Positions 11,198 to 22,822 of a DNA stretch of 64,000 nucleotides are shown here, piece after piece (positions within the stretch are counted from its first letter, which is position 1; each line of letters begins with the position of its first letter). A program made the translations under genes and the position numbers. The stretch spans positions 13,659,001 to 13,723,000 of the forward strand of contig CM042027.1 in the NCBI GenBank assembly GCA_023525975.1, given 5' to 3'. The notes under the pieces were generated by a model that saw only the letters and a list, made by a program, of their open reading frames with translations, was not told where the DNA came from and ran no database searches. The DNA comes from Smallanthus sonchifolius (Eukaryota > Streptophyta > Magnoliopsida > Asterales > Asteraceae).

Positions 11198-12523
11198 CTA
11201 AGCTTCCACAGGAGTTTCAATTGCAATCTTTCCAGAACGACGAACATCATTTGACTTGTTGACCGATTCCCATAGCTCCGGCATTGCTTCCTTGATGTTG
11301 TGTATGCTCTCTAACGCATAGTCCACCCCGTCTTTACGCTGTGATGACCCAACCTGTGTGTACCCACAATTTAAAACTAGAACACCATACAATATTTCAC
11401 AATGCTCACAGCAAAATCAACTTACCAACACGGTGTTAAGGCCCGTGAGTTTTGCAGTCTGTATATTGCGTATACTGTCATCAAAGAACAACTGAAATAC
11501 CAAAACAGTTACTGTGAGTTTCAACATGATAGTGGCAGCTATCATTTTATAACTTCATCTAAAATAACTTACAGTTTTATGAGGGTTAATGTTTGTCATC
11601 ATAAAAGCGTGCTGGAAAGCATTTTCCGACGGTTTGCAGACAATGGGACTCTCTGGCAGTAAACCAACGGGTTCATCATTGTTATCTCCAACAACAGGAG
11701 TATCGTTATTAGTGTTTAAAGTCTCGAAACATATGACATCATCAAAGCAGTCCTCTAATCCAAGCCGGCCAAGAACTTCGGCCACGTGTGCCTCATTTGC
11801 ATTTGAGAAAATCTATGATATTAATACAAATAATTACATTTTGATACAACATGTGTTCAAAAAATATTAAAAAGGCTTCAAATCTTACCACTTTCCTTAA
11901 GGGCAAGCTGTTTAAAAGACTTTTAAGAGCAGGGTCGGGTTTCAGATATTCATACGGCAATCGCCCATGGACAAATCTGTTAATCACCAATTTCACAATA
12001 TTAGATTTCTTTACAGACAAAACAGAAAAAAAAAATGTACCTGTGGTAGTCATCATGGTCAAAATCATAGCCAAGAGCCTGCAAACAGAAAAGATATGCA
12101 ATAAGTATGAACCATTTACAGATGCCATATAGTTTAGGATGGAGATCATACGCGAAGACCGGCCATTGTCGTCCCGTAATCCTTGTACAGTTGAGCACAC
12201 ATTTCTGGTACTTTGGTTTCTTCTATGTCAAGCTTACTCACCATATACTCTAGAAACCGCATTTAAGTTATTAACATAAACAATTTAACTAACACGAGAT
12301 GATTGAAAAACAATCACAAATGTACGCAACACCTTTGATGTTCTTGGTGCACTCTGCAGACAATCCAGAACTTAGAGGATAAAGAGTATCATCAACATCT
12401 AATAGTCCAAAAAACAAAGGTTAGTGCAAATTGCAAAACATGTGACAATGATTTAGAAATTAAAATCGTACCGAAAAGAAGACACTCGTATTTCGATTCA
12501 GGGATCTGTTTCTGGCATTCCAT
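11198..12523 (-). CDS. HAD-superfamily phosphatase, pyrimidine 5'-nucleotidase (SDT1-like) type
   Basis: Eight coding exons with GT-AG borders join into 267 codons plus TAG: 12523-12472, 12398-12333, 12249-12152, 12078-12041, 11976-11889, 11812-11573, 11491-11426, 11353-11198. All phases agree. The protein starts MECQKQIP. HAD motif I is LLFDVDDTLYPL (nucleophile Asp18, acid/base Asp20), motif II is IFSNANE, motif III Lys is in CKPSENAF, and motif IV is LFFDDS. Long helical cap sequence follows motif I (DYGTTMAGL, DYHRFVHGRLPYEYLKPD). This fits cytosolic plant HAD hydrolases related to yeast SDT1, which dephosphorylate pyrimidine nucleotides. A 5' UTR intron is likely (12535-12694, with GTAAGTG donor and TTTTGCAG acceptor). 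A damaged partial copy lies in inverted orientation downstream. The exact substrate is inferred. Confidence 0.93.
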
Positions 12524-12699
12524 TTTGTACAATCCTGCAAAAGAGCATCATGATATACAATTGTTGAAAAGTGAGATTTTGAAGATATACAAACAAATTC
12601 TTGAAAGTTATGTTAATGTTTAGGATTTGAACAAGTAAAATCAATGCGACCAAATAATAAAACAAATGAAAATAAAAAAGATATGAACACTTACAGGAG

Positions 12700-14548
12700 A
12701 GGGAATAAGTGGGTTGGAGATGAATGGCGTTGAGATTGAACATATAAGAAAAAGCAAAAGTGGGCGGTTGCTGATTATGAAACTGTAACGTGCCGAAGGC
12801 TTACTTTTGACGCCGTCCATTTTCATGGTAATTAATGATAATAATTAAACTAAACACTCGGGTTCTATAATGTGTTATCATAGTTAGGTTATTATATTAT
12901 TGTTCTATTTTAAGTTATAAATAAAATATTAACTATGTTGTCTTCGATGTGAAGGTCAATGTTTTCATATGAACTGGATGGTTAAACTCGTGCTCTGTGA
13001 TGGGTGTCGGGTTGAACACTAGTATAATTTAGACGAAAATGTAATAACATGTTTGGTTCGTCATGGTCATACAACGGTTACGACGGTCGCTATAGGCCAC
13101 GATACAAAAAAATATATTATGAATATAACTCCGTTTTCAAAAATATTTATATCGGAAAGTCGACAAAAAAAACTAAAAACATCCGTCCGCACCGTTTTTA
13201 AAAAGAAGTTAACAGGTGGTAGTTATTAAAGGAAAAAACAAAACTATTAAAAAAATAAAATCTGTTAAAAGCGTATATTATATGTAGTATAAAGTATGGA
13301 AGTGAAAAAAAGCGCAAGACGTGGCAACAATCCAGTGGAACTAACACTCTTCAACTAGGGATTTATTTATCTATACTAGGTTAGAAACCCCATGTATTAC
13401 ACAGATTCATTTATCCACCACTGCTATCCACCACTGTCCATCCACCAGGGTAAAAGCGAAGACCCCCACCACCACCATTGTCCATCGACCACCGCCATCC
13501 ATCGTAGTCATCTTCATCATCTCAAACAAACCCTAAAACACACACACACATATGTGAAATTGAGAGAGAAAACCTCTATCTCCCCTATTCTCTTTACTCG
13601 GTAAATGACCATAGCTGATGCCCTCAACCCTTGCGACAATCGTCCCCTTAATCTTTTCCCCAATGGTCTATATACCTCGTCCAAAGATCCAAACCCATAT
13701 CCGTCGTTGCCGGCCAGACCACTTCTGCCGATAAAACCAAAGAACCGATCTAGAAGATGAAACCGAGGGTTGATGGTTTCCTGTGTCCTGACTGATTTTG
13801 GGCATTGATCGAAAGCAGAAAGGGGGAAAACCTAACTAGGGCGTCAATTTGGGTTCGATCAGGCCTGTTTAGAGACTCGATTTTTACAAACAAGAACCTA
13901 GAAATGATGTTCGAACACTAAAAATGGTTTTTGTATTGTATAATTTACACAAATGGTCCCTGGATTACTTTAAGAAAATAACATAGTTAGTCCTTATAAG
14001 TAAAAGGACGAAAATACCCTTACTTTTAACAGAAAAAACTAACGTTGTTAGTGTCCTGGGCTTAATTGAGAAGAAAATGAAACCACAGTAACTAAAAATG
14101 TGAAATTGAAACTAATGGACCAAAACCGTTATTTTGACCAAACCACATGGACCAAAAACAAAGTTTACTCTAAAATATAAAAAGAGAGCGAATAAATTTT
14201 AAAAATTCAGTCTAATCACTAATGCGATTCGTCAGTTCAACCAGTCGGTGATGTAACCTAAATAAATAAAGTTCAGGAGCACTCAACAAAATCGATCATG
14301 TAGATGGATACTGATTCGAACTGTCGGTCCGATCTAGTTACCTTAAAGCATATTGATAACAATATCATAGAGATGTAATGTTTTTTAGTTATTTTATACT
14401 TTTTTTAATTAGTATTGAAATTACTAATCATACCCTGATTTATTCCTTTTGTTATGTTAATGTTTTTAAAATATTCATTTAAAATAAACTTTTTAAAGTA
14501 AAAAATATAACATGTAACTGTTTTTCTTTTAAAATCGTAATTAGAAAA
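12700..14548. other. Promoter side of the HAD gene and intergenic DNA
   Basis: 12700-12830 should hold the HAD gene's 5' UTR and promoter. Farther on, 13390-13560 is rich in CCACC/CATCC triplets with a short CA repeat (near 13538) and encodes nothing recognisable. 13920-14180 resembles the ends of the TTTACTC foldback elements described at 54140 and 57286 (GACCAAACCACATGGACC, AAAGTTTACTCT) and may be an old relative. Confidence 0.4.
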
Positions 14549-14942
14549 GGGAAAAATACAAAAATGGACATTTGACCAAGAAAATACTCAAAAATGGACA
14601 TCCAAATTTAGCCTACTGTTTCATGGACATTGTTCTTGCAAAAAGGCTAAAGCCGGCTAATTTTTCCGTGCCAACATTTCTTTGGTCAAAGTACGAACCA
14701 ATTAACGCGCGACACGTGGTAAGCTTAGCCGGCTAATAGCAGACTAAGCCGTCTATTAGCAGGCTAAGCCTGACACGTGTCGATTGTTTATTGGTTCGTA
14801 CTCTGAAAAATGGAATGTTGACACGGAAAAATTAGCCGGCTTTAGCGTTTTCGCAATAACAATGTCCATAAAACAGTAGGCTAAATTTGAATGTACATGT
14901 TTAAAAATTTTTCTGATCAAATGTTCATTTTCGTATTTTCCC
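14549..14942. mobile_element. Mutator-type foldback MITE with AGCCGGCTAA motifs
   Basis: The element starts GGGAAAAATACAAAAATGGA and ends with the inverted equivalent (TTTTCGTATTTTCCC). The two arms are each roughly 180 bp and cover nearly its whole 394 bp. The flanks carry a perfect 9-bp duplication ATTAGAAAA (14540-14548 and 14943-14951), as in Mutator-type insertions. The internal arms include AGCCGGCTAA and GACACGTG motifs. Noncoding. A shorter relative is at 62420-62562. Confidence 0.88.
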
Positions 14943-15259
14943 ATTAGAAAATGTAATACGAATGAAAATTATTGTTTTCCTTGTTTGTCGGTGTGGTGAC
15001 TATTCATGTCTACACACGTGGGCGTTTGAGATTGAGACAGGTCATCAATGCATTAAAAAAACATGTCATAGTAATACCCGTTATACCTTTAGTTTAAGAA
15101 AATAAACAAATACACATGATGCTTTAACTATAAAAAATACGTAAAATAACAACTTACTTATTAAAAAACTCACATTAACAACAATATGTGTGATTTGGAA
15201 CTATAACAAGGATAATGTGACGGTGACACTGGAATATAAACGTCGTGATGATTTTTTTT

Positions 15260-15475
15260 TTAATGGTAGCACCTAGATATTCTAGGATAATTGGGTTTCC
15301 TCGGGGCAACACCTAGAATATCTAGGGCAGCCCGCCACAGGAGGAACCCCCAACTGGATAAACCCCCTGACCTGTCCACAGACCCATTTTTTACTGTGGC
15401 CGGGATTCGAACCAAAAACCTCATTGTTTTAATATTATACACATTGTTTAATACTTTTGTACAACGACACACATT
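15260..15475 (-). repeat. Possible SINE fragment with pol III B-box
   Basis: Read on the minus strand, a B-box match GGTTCGAATCC is followed by a GC-rich body (GTGGCGGGCTGCCC) and two copies of CCTAGA(A)TATTCTAGG-like sequence. The GC content stands out from the AT-rich surroundings. No clear A-box or TSD was found, so the class is tentative. Confidence 0.35.
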
Positions 15476-15689
15476 GTTTTAATATTATAATAATTTAAAT
15501 AAATGTTTTATAATTTGAATTAAATTTAATGTAATTTAGTATATTAATAAGAGTAATATCCAAATTACTATCAAGTTTAAACGTGTATTCAAGCTTAATA
15601 TAATTTCTTTTAAACTTTTATCAATGATCAATCTTAACTTTTTCAAACCAAAGAAAATCCTACTTTTAATAAACAATTCTATTTAATAT

Positions 15690-15920
15690 CACGTGTTAGC
15701 ACCATATTTTTTTTCTCACTAAAATATGTTAATTTTCTATATTTTAAGTAAGTTTGAATTTTAATATCTAATTATGTTAATGTTGTTTTTTTCAAAAAAA
15801 AAATAGCATAAGATTTGAATTCTAACTATTACTTAATTTGAAATCTAATTTTACTACACATTATTGTATTTTTATTTTTCTGTTAAACAAAGTCATGTAA
15901 TACATGTGTATATAACCTAG
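15690..15920 (+). mobile_element. Helitron-like 3' end
   Basis: A ~230-bp AT-rich segment ends TATAACCTAG followed by T, matching the CTRR|T terminus of Helitrons. A weak inverted repeat (CATGTAATACATG) lies just upstream. The same segment recurs at 51385-51610. The 5' TC end was not located, so only the 3' part is called. Confidence 0.5.
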
Positions 15921-16403
15921 TAAAATTAAAAAAAAAATTAAACTCTTAAATTGATCATATCTATCTGGAAGTTTATAATTTTGTCACTAGGTTTCCTTTG
16001 TATTCAAGTTTTTTTATAAATAAGGAGACTCTTTTTGTAATTCAATTGAGCTAGTAAATACATATTTACATTTTCCTCTAAATCACTTATAAACTCAATT
16101 ACTTTGGGGCTGTTTCAAATTTATGGGTTTAAAACATTTACTTTATTTCACTATATATAATATAAGAGTCACTCATAGCTAGGGTTCTTGCCATTTAGGA
16201 ACGAGTGAAGACGACTAGAATTTTCATATACACATCAATGGGCAGGGTTGTTTGACGACAAGTCATAAGTGCTCTTACACGATTTGCAACGGTTATTTAT
16301 GTTTTAAGGTATGTGACTTTGATAGAAAATTATTAACAAAACCAATTTAATAAGGAAGAAAAGGGAAATTAGTCCAAACGGACCATCAACGATTTACCGA
16401 AGA

Positions 16404-16654
16404 CAGGGACGGCTCAACATATTTTGTGACCTAAAGCGAACGTTGAAATTGAGGCATTCTGTGAAAATTTAAATGTAATTTAATTGAGTGTCAAAACATA
16501 TAGTATTGACATAAAAGTTAAGAAATTATCATTTCTCTCTGAAAACACAAAAGTTAAGAATACAAATTAAAGTAATTTTTTAATTTTTGGGGTCCTTCAA
16601 ATTTGGGGGCCTAAAACGATTGTTTTATTTGCTTGTACTGTAGAGCCACCCCTA
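16404..16654. mobile_element. hAT MITE
   Basis: The termini CAGGGACGGCTCAAC and (complement) TAGGGGTGGCTCTAC are imperfect inverted repeats of hAT type. The flanking 8 bp ACCGAAGA (16396-16403) and ACCAAAGA (16655-16662) agree at 7 of 8 positions. 251 bp, noncoding. Confidence 0.75.
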
Positions 16655-17243
16655 ACCAAAGACCGAAGAATGACAACTTTCCAATGATAATTTATGGGTG
16701 AATCTATTAAGACACGGAATATTGCTAATTGGACATGCCGCCGCCCTATACGCACTCGTATAGGCCAATACGAGGCGTATAGGGTTCAGTCTCTGCCAAC
16801 AGAATGCCACGTCGCATTCCCGGTCTGGCGGCAGGGTCCAATACGGGCCGTATTGATCTATACGCAGCGTATGGGCCACGGGTTTTAATTTTGCTTCAAA
16901 AGTTGGCAGAAGTCGATTTAAAAACCTCTATACGTGGCGTATTGCCCTATACGCCACGTATAGGGTATTTTATTAATTTAAGTTTGTTGTTTTTTTTAAT
17001 TTAATTTATATAACTTTGTTAATATAAGTTTGTTATATTTTTTAATTTAAATTATATAACTTTGTTAACATTTATTATATTTTTGCATTTATAATTTATC
17101 ATTACAAACAAACAAAAAATTAAACATTACAACCAAAGAAATAAGTAAAAGACTATATACATTACATCACAAAATTAAATATATACATCAAAATGTTTTT
17201 ACATACATAACCTAAGAAACAAACTAAATACAAATAAAAACAA

Positions 17244-18569
17244 CTAAGCCTGACCCGCCCCGCCGTCATCCTGAACGGGGTCGTCTGGATAATGACGTGG
17301 CAGTGGTAGTGGTGGTAGCTCGATGCCGGCGGCTCGTGATAGATCCACGAGGCTACCAACCGCCCACATCATAAGGTCCTCCATGCGGTCGCTCTGACGA
17401 GCCTGTCGCCGTGACTCGGCAACAAGTCGCCGTGAGTCGGCAGCAAGGGTCTCAAGCAATGCCTGGGTGGCCCTGTCCAGCCTAACAGACCGACGCGCGT
17501 GTCGGGGATGCTGTGGCGGATGGTCGTGGATGGGCTCCACGTGCGGCTGATGCGGCGCCGGCAACGGCACACCTAGTGGCGGGTCAGGCATCTGCGGGCC
17601 CCCCTGTCCAGGCATCGGCGGCAACGGCACCGGGACCCAAACCTGGTCCTGGACGACCCCTACAAACCGTAGGCCGAGCCCCGGGAAACGGTGCGTGATG
17701 CGCATGCCGCTAGCCGTGCGGCGGTCTAATCTGACAGGGGGAATAGGCGGTAACAACTCAGGCTCATGCGCATGCCATGGTGTAATACTACGCATGACCT
17801 GAGTGATAAAAGCGCCGCCATACAAAAGCCCGCGCCTCTGCCGCATATAGGCAGACGCGAAATAACTAGCGAGGCATGTGGATAGGGCGCACCCCGTGCC
17901 TGTAAGCAGGCAGTAGAGAAAGAAGAGGTCTCTATCGGTGCACCACTCACGGCTTTTCTGATGCGGTGCGATCGACGTCGAGATAAGCCGGTGCAAATAT
18001 CTATAGAGGGGGTCTCTAATCCCCGAAACCCTCGCCTTGGTACCTAACCAAGGGCTATCGGAAATCAAACCCAAAAAAACAAGGAGTACCTCCTTGTCCA
18101 CCTCCGTCACCGCCGCGGTGTAAACCGGCAAAATCGTCTCGGGCTCAAAGTACAAGCCCGTCGCGACGGCCCACTGACGGAGGGTCAGACGGTACTGGTG
18201 GCCAAAAATACGGAAGGAGACCTGATCCGGCTCCTCTGCCGGCGCCTCCTCGGGAACGGGCGCTAGCCCCTCCTCTGAGTAGATGAACGTCGAAAGAAAC
18301 TCGACGACCACCTCTCGGTAGGTCTCGGTGAATGATAGATCAAAAAGCCGATCCCATGGCGTGTCCTCGCCTATGATGGCCGTGGCCCGCTCCGCCTCCT
18401 GGACCTCCTGGAGAAGCTCTCAGTCCACCGCCGTCCCCGGCCCCAAACGCACCTCCCGTAGCTTTTGGCACCGGCCATACCACTCCGAGTCTGCCGGAAA
18501 ATCCAAATAGGGGTAGTGCGCAAGATCCTGTAACTCGTCCATCTGAACATCGTCGTCGTGATCCGCCAT
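17244..18569 (-). pseudogene. ATHILA-ORF1-like transposon protein, one nonsense mutation
   Basis: Reading from the ATG at 18567-18569 (MADHDDDVQMDEL) to the TAG at 17244 gives 441 codons. The only interruption is an in-frame TGA at codon 50 (18420-18422), where the context VD-stop-ELLQEV suggests a lost Trp. The middle part has the pattern seen in plant ATHILA ORF1 and related transposon proteins: FRIFGHQYRLTLRQWAVATG, then RDPLYRYLHRLIS, REWCTDRDLFFLYCLL and LYGGAFITQV. The C-terminal third is Pro-rich and then Arg/Glu-rich helical (SRRQARQSDRMEDLMMW). Function is unknown; in LTR elements the relatives sit in the gag position. The sequence is strikingly GC-rich beside the AT-rich DNA on both sides, which could mean a different origin. 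It sits downstream of the OTU array within the same MULE. Confidence 0.75.
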
Positions 18570-18939
18570 ATCTGAAAATAATAATATATTTAAAATAATA
18601 ATAAATTGTTTATTTAATATAAATAAATGATTTAAAATAATAATAAATTGTTTTTATTATTTAAATAAATTATTTAAAATAATAAATAAATTGTTTATTT
18701 AATATAAATAAATGATTTAAAATAATTTTTTTTTAAACCTATACGCCACGTATAGCTTTATACGTGGCGTATAGGGTGTTACCGGGTAAGCAAGCCATAC
18801 GCAGGCCAACCAAGCCATACGCAGGCCAGTTACCGGGCAAAACGAGCCATACGCGGCCAAGCAAGCCATACGCAGGACAGTTACCGGGTAACTTAAACCA
18901 TACGCAGCGTATAGCCCCATACGTTGCGTATTGTTTCAT
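18570..18939. repeat. AT minisatellite and GCCATACGCAGGCC repeats inside the MULE
   Basis: 18585-18730 is a degenerate repeat of TTTAAAATAATAATAAATTG and TTTATTTAATATAAATAAATG units. 18735-18775 holds the inverted pair TATACGCCACGTATA / TATACGTGGCGTATA. 18785-18905 has four near-copies of AAGCCATACGCAGGCCA with GTTACCGGG spacers. None is coding. Confidence 0.7.
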
Positions 18940-19448
18940 CTTCTTCCTCTGATGAACTATACGCCACGTATAATTCTATACGATGCGTATAGTTCATCGA
19001 ATTCAACTTATAAATCTCTATTTCTACGCAATTTTAATGACTAATAATCAAAATTAAACCTATATTATATATCACGAGTCTAGAATACGTACCTTTACGA
19101 GTAAAAGAGGAAATTTTTGACCCGACAATCTCAATCTAGCGTCTCCTCGTATGTGTGTGTGTGTTAAAAATGGGGGGCGTTTGGTGCTGTACGCTGGCTC
19201 TTCTGAGTATACCGGTCGCTATACGCCATCGTATAGAACATTACGAGGCGTATAGCTCATGACCTTTGGAATTCCATACGGTACGTATGGATCTATACGT
19301 GGCGTATAGTTCATGTATTTTAGTATAATTAGTATAATTGTATTCTTTTTTTTTGATATAATTAGTATAATTAGTATAATTGTATTCTTTTTTTTGTTTT
19401 CTTTTTTGATATAATTAGTATAAACATGTATTTTATTACAAACAAACT

Positions 19449-20554
19449 TCATCCATAATTCGTGACGTATTGTGAAAAGTTATCGCTATCAGTAGCCATT
19501 TTTTTCTTAAACCGTTCAATACGATCACTGTATATATTTTCCCATTCTGCTGCATCATCATTTCGGTGCAAATTCCATAATGCATTCGTAGGGGGCATCG
19601 GAAAATCTCCGTCTAACTTGACGTGGATGAAATGAGCACTTTTGACGTGAACGAACGATACAATTTGATGTTGAGCATGAACATGAGGACCAAACCATAA
19701 TGGAAAAAATGTTTGATTACCGGCAATGCTTAATAGATGAACAATCACCCCAAATCTTTGAGCAATTAGGAGTCCTGTGTATGGCATCCACATCCAACGA
19801 CTAACTGGCGCGGCTTTCACATCCTGCCAATCTATTGTGTGACGCAGCCTATCATACTCTTGAAAGGCGATTCTGTCGAAAACAGTTCTCCACCATTCTT
19901 CTTTACTGTCCATCTCATGTAGAAGCTGTTGACGAATAAATAACCACCGGTTTTCATTTAACCCTAAGCCCACAGCTACCGATCGAAAACCACAGTTACC
20001 GTCGGGATTTACATCCTGTATACGTGAAATGTAGGGATGAAACAAAGATGGAATCGAATCCTTAAAACAATTTATATTGTTAACGGCATCTTCCCCAATC
20101 ATTAATGGAAACCCATGATGGGCGTTATCATCTGGTGGTTGCTTTCCTTTACCCGTCGTTGAACGACGGTGTTGAATGACTGAACTCGCTTGTCGAGAGT
20201 CCTGTGACGCAATATAGGAGCTATGTCTCGCAGGGTCACATATGCTTTGTTGGGATCCTGTGAACGAGCTGTTTCTCGTGACATCCTGTTTCCTTTGTTG
20301 TTGCTTTTTCAAAGTTGGACGACCGCGAGTATCTTCTTGTACCATAGGCGCCTTCTTCTTACTATTGATCGGAAATACCACCCCTACGATTCTCGACAAC
20401 AGACTTTTTTTGACCTGATCGGGTTGTGACATAATTTTGTTTCTCACTTGACCAAGTACTTTATCCACGTCTACATTTTCATCCTCGACAAACGACGGTT
20501 TTAGATCAAGCTTCGTCCAAAAGACGTCCACCGCATCTAGCGGGATTCTGCCAC
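19449..20554 (-). CDS. OTU-domain exon, array copy 1 (terminal exon of the MULE protein)
   Basis: The open exon runs from an acceptor (TACAG|GTGGCAG, first exonic base 20554) to the TAA at 19449. The frame reads GRIPLDAVDVFWTKLDL, then a basic stretch RGRPTLKKQQQRK typical of the tail of FAR1/MULE proteins. A Ser-rich linker follows, then an OTU cysteine-protease domain. Counting from VDVFW as 1, the domain carries DVNPDGNCGFRS (Asp177, Cys180) and VKSAHFIHVKL (His300), the expected catalytic triad positions of OTU deubiquitinases. There is no ATG at its start, so it is an exon, not a free gene. This copy has Gly (LDGDF) where the others have Arg. Whether any protein is made is unknown. Confidence 0.85.
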
Positions 20555-21135
20555 CTGTATTAAAACGAGATAGTCAGAAAAGTTTGAAATTAGATAAAAC
20601 AAGATAAATATTAAAAGGTTGACCGGACCTGTAGCTTCTTCCTCTGATGAACTATACGCCACGTATAATTCTATACGCTGCGTATAGTTCATCGAATTCA
20701 ACTTATAAATCTCTATTTCTACGCAATTTTAATGACTAATAATCAAAATTAAACCTATATTATATATCACGAGTCTAGAATACGTACCTTTACGAGTAAA
20801 AGAGGAAATTTTTGACCCGACAATCTCAATCTAGCGTCTCCTCGTATGTGTGTGTGTGTTAAAAATGGGGGGCGTTTGGTGTTGTACGCTGGCTCTTCTG
20901 AGTATACCGGTCGCTATACGCCATCGTATAGAACATTACGAGGCGTATAGCTCATGACCTTTGGAATTCCATACGGTACGTATGGATCTATACGTGGCGT
21001 ATAGTTCATGTATTTTAGTATAATTAGTATAATTGTATTCTTTTTTTTTGATATAATTAGTATAATTGTATTCTTTTTTTTTGTTTTCTTTTTTGATATA
21101 ATTAGTATAAACATGTATTTTATTACAAACAAACT

Positions 21136-22241
21136 TCATCCATAATTCGTGACGTATTGTGAAAAGTTATCACTATCAGTAGCCATTTTTTTCTTAAACC
21201 GTTCAATACGATCACTGTATATATTTTCCCATTCTGCTGCATCATCATTTCGGTGCAAATTCCATAATGCATTCGTAGGGGGCATCGGAAAATCTCTGTC
21301 TAACTTGACGTGGATGAAATGAGCACTTTTGACGTGAACGAACGATACAATTTGATGTTGAGCATGAACATGAGGACCAAACCATAATGGAAAAAATGTT
21401 TGATTACCGGCAATGCTTAATAGATGAACAATCACCCCAAATCTTTGAGCAATTAGGAGTCCTGTGTATGGCATCCACATCCAACGACTAACTGGCGCGG
21501 CTTTCACATCCTGCCAATCTATTGTGTGACGCAGCCTATCATACTCTTGAAAGGCGATTCTGTCGAAAACAGTTCTCCACCATTCTTCTTTACTGTCCAT
21601 CTCATGTAGAAGCTGTTGACGAATAAATAACCACCGGTTTTCATTTAACCCTAAGCCCACAGCTACCGATCGAAAACCACAGTTACCGTCGGGATTTACA
21701 TCCTGTATACGTGAAATGTAGGGATGAAACAAAGATGGAATCGAATCCTTAAAACAATTTATATTGTTAACGGCATCTTCCCCAATCATTAATGGAAACC
21801 CATGATGGGCGTTATCATCTGGTGGTTGCTTTCCTTTACCCGTCGTTGAACGACGGTGTTGAATGACTGAACTCGCTTGTCGAGAGTCCTGTGACGCAAT
21901 ATAGGAGCTATGTCTCGCAGGGTCACATATGCTTTGTTGGGATCCTGTGAACGAGCTGTTTCTCGTGACATCCTGTTTCCTTTGTTGTTGCTTTTTCAAA
22001 GTTGGACGACCGCGAGTATCTTCTTGTACCATAGGCGCCTTCTTCTTACTATTGATCGGAAATACCACCCCTACGATTCTCGACAACAGACTTTTTTTGA
22101 CCTGATCGGGTTGTGACATAATTTTGTTTCTCACTTGACCAAGTACTTTATCCACGTCTACATTTTCATCCTCGACAAACGACGGTTTTAGATCAAGCTT
22201 CGTCCAAAAGACGTCCACCGCATCTAGCGGGATTCTGCCAC
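21136..22241 (-). CDS. OTU-domain exon, array copy 2
   Basis: Same exon as copy 1, with the acceptor at 22241, the stop at 21136, and an intact GNC and His motif. The translation is identical to copy 3 and differs from copy 1 only by LDRDF for LDGDF. It carries the intron 3' end but no upstream donor exon of its own, because the unit begins inside that intron. It could be spliced to the FAR1 exons only as an alternative terminal exon. Confidence 0.83.
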
Positions 22242-22822
22242 CTGTATTAAAACGAGATAGTCAGAAAAGTTTGAAATTAGATAAAACAAGATAAATATTA
22301 AAAGGTTGACCGGACCTGTAGCTTCTTCCTCTGATGAACTATACGCCACGTATAATTCTATACGCTGCGTATAGTTCATCGAATTCAACTTATAAATCTC
22401 TATTTCTACGCAATTTTAATGACTAATAATCAAAATTAAACCTATATTATATATCACGAGTCTAGAATACGTACCTTTACGAGTAAAAGAGGAAATTTTT
22501 GACCCGACAATCTCAATCTAGCGTCTCCTCGTATGTGTGTGTGTGTTAAAAATGGGGGGCGTTTGGTGTTGTACGCTGGCTCTTCTGAGTATACCGGTCG
22601 CTATACGCCATCGTATAGAACATTACGAGGCGTATAGCTCATGACCTTTGGAATTCCATACGGTACGTATGGATCTATACGTGGCGTATAGTTCATGTAT
22701 TTTAGTATAATTAGTATAATTGTATTCTTTTTTTTTGATATAATTAGTATAATTGTATTCTTTTTTTTTGTTTTCTTTTTTGATATAATTAGTATAAACA
22801 TGTATTTTATTACAAACAAACT

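Larger units (their letters stand above)
14943..16403. other. AT-rich intergenic with repeat fragments
   Basis: There is no gene in this stretch. A possible SINE fragment (15250-15480) and a Helitron-like 3' end (about 15690-15920) are listed separately. The rest is AT-rich sequence with no supportable content. Confidence 0.45.

Noticed and set aside
11589..12200. Several 90-135 aa ORFs over the HAD gene
   Set aside because: They read through introns or antisense; the spliced model explains the sequence with conserved motifs.
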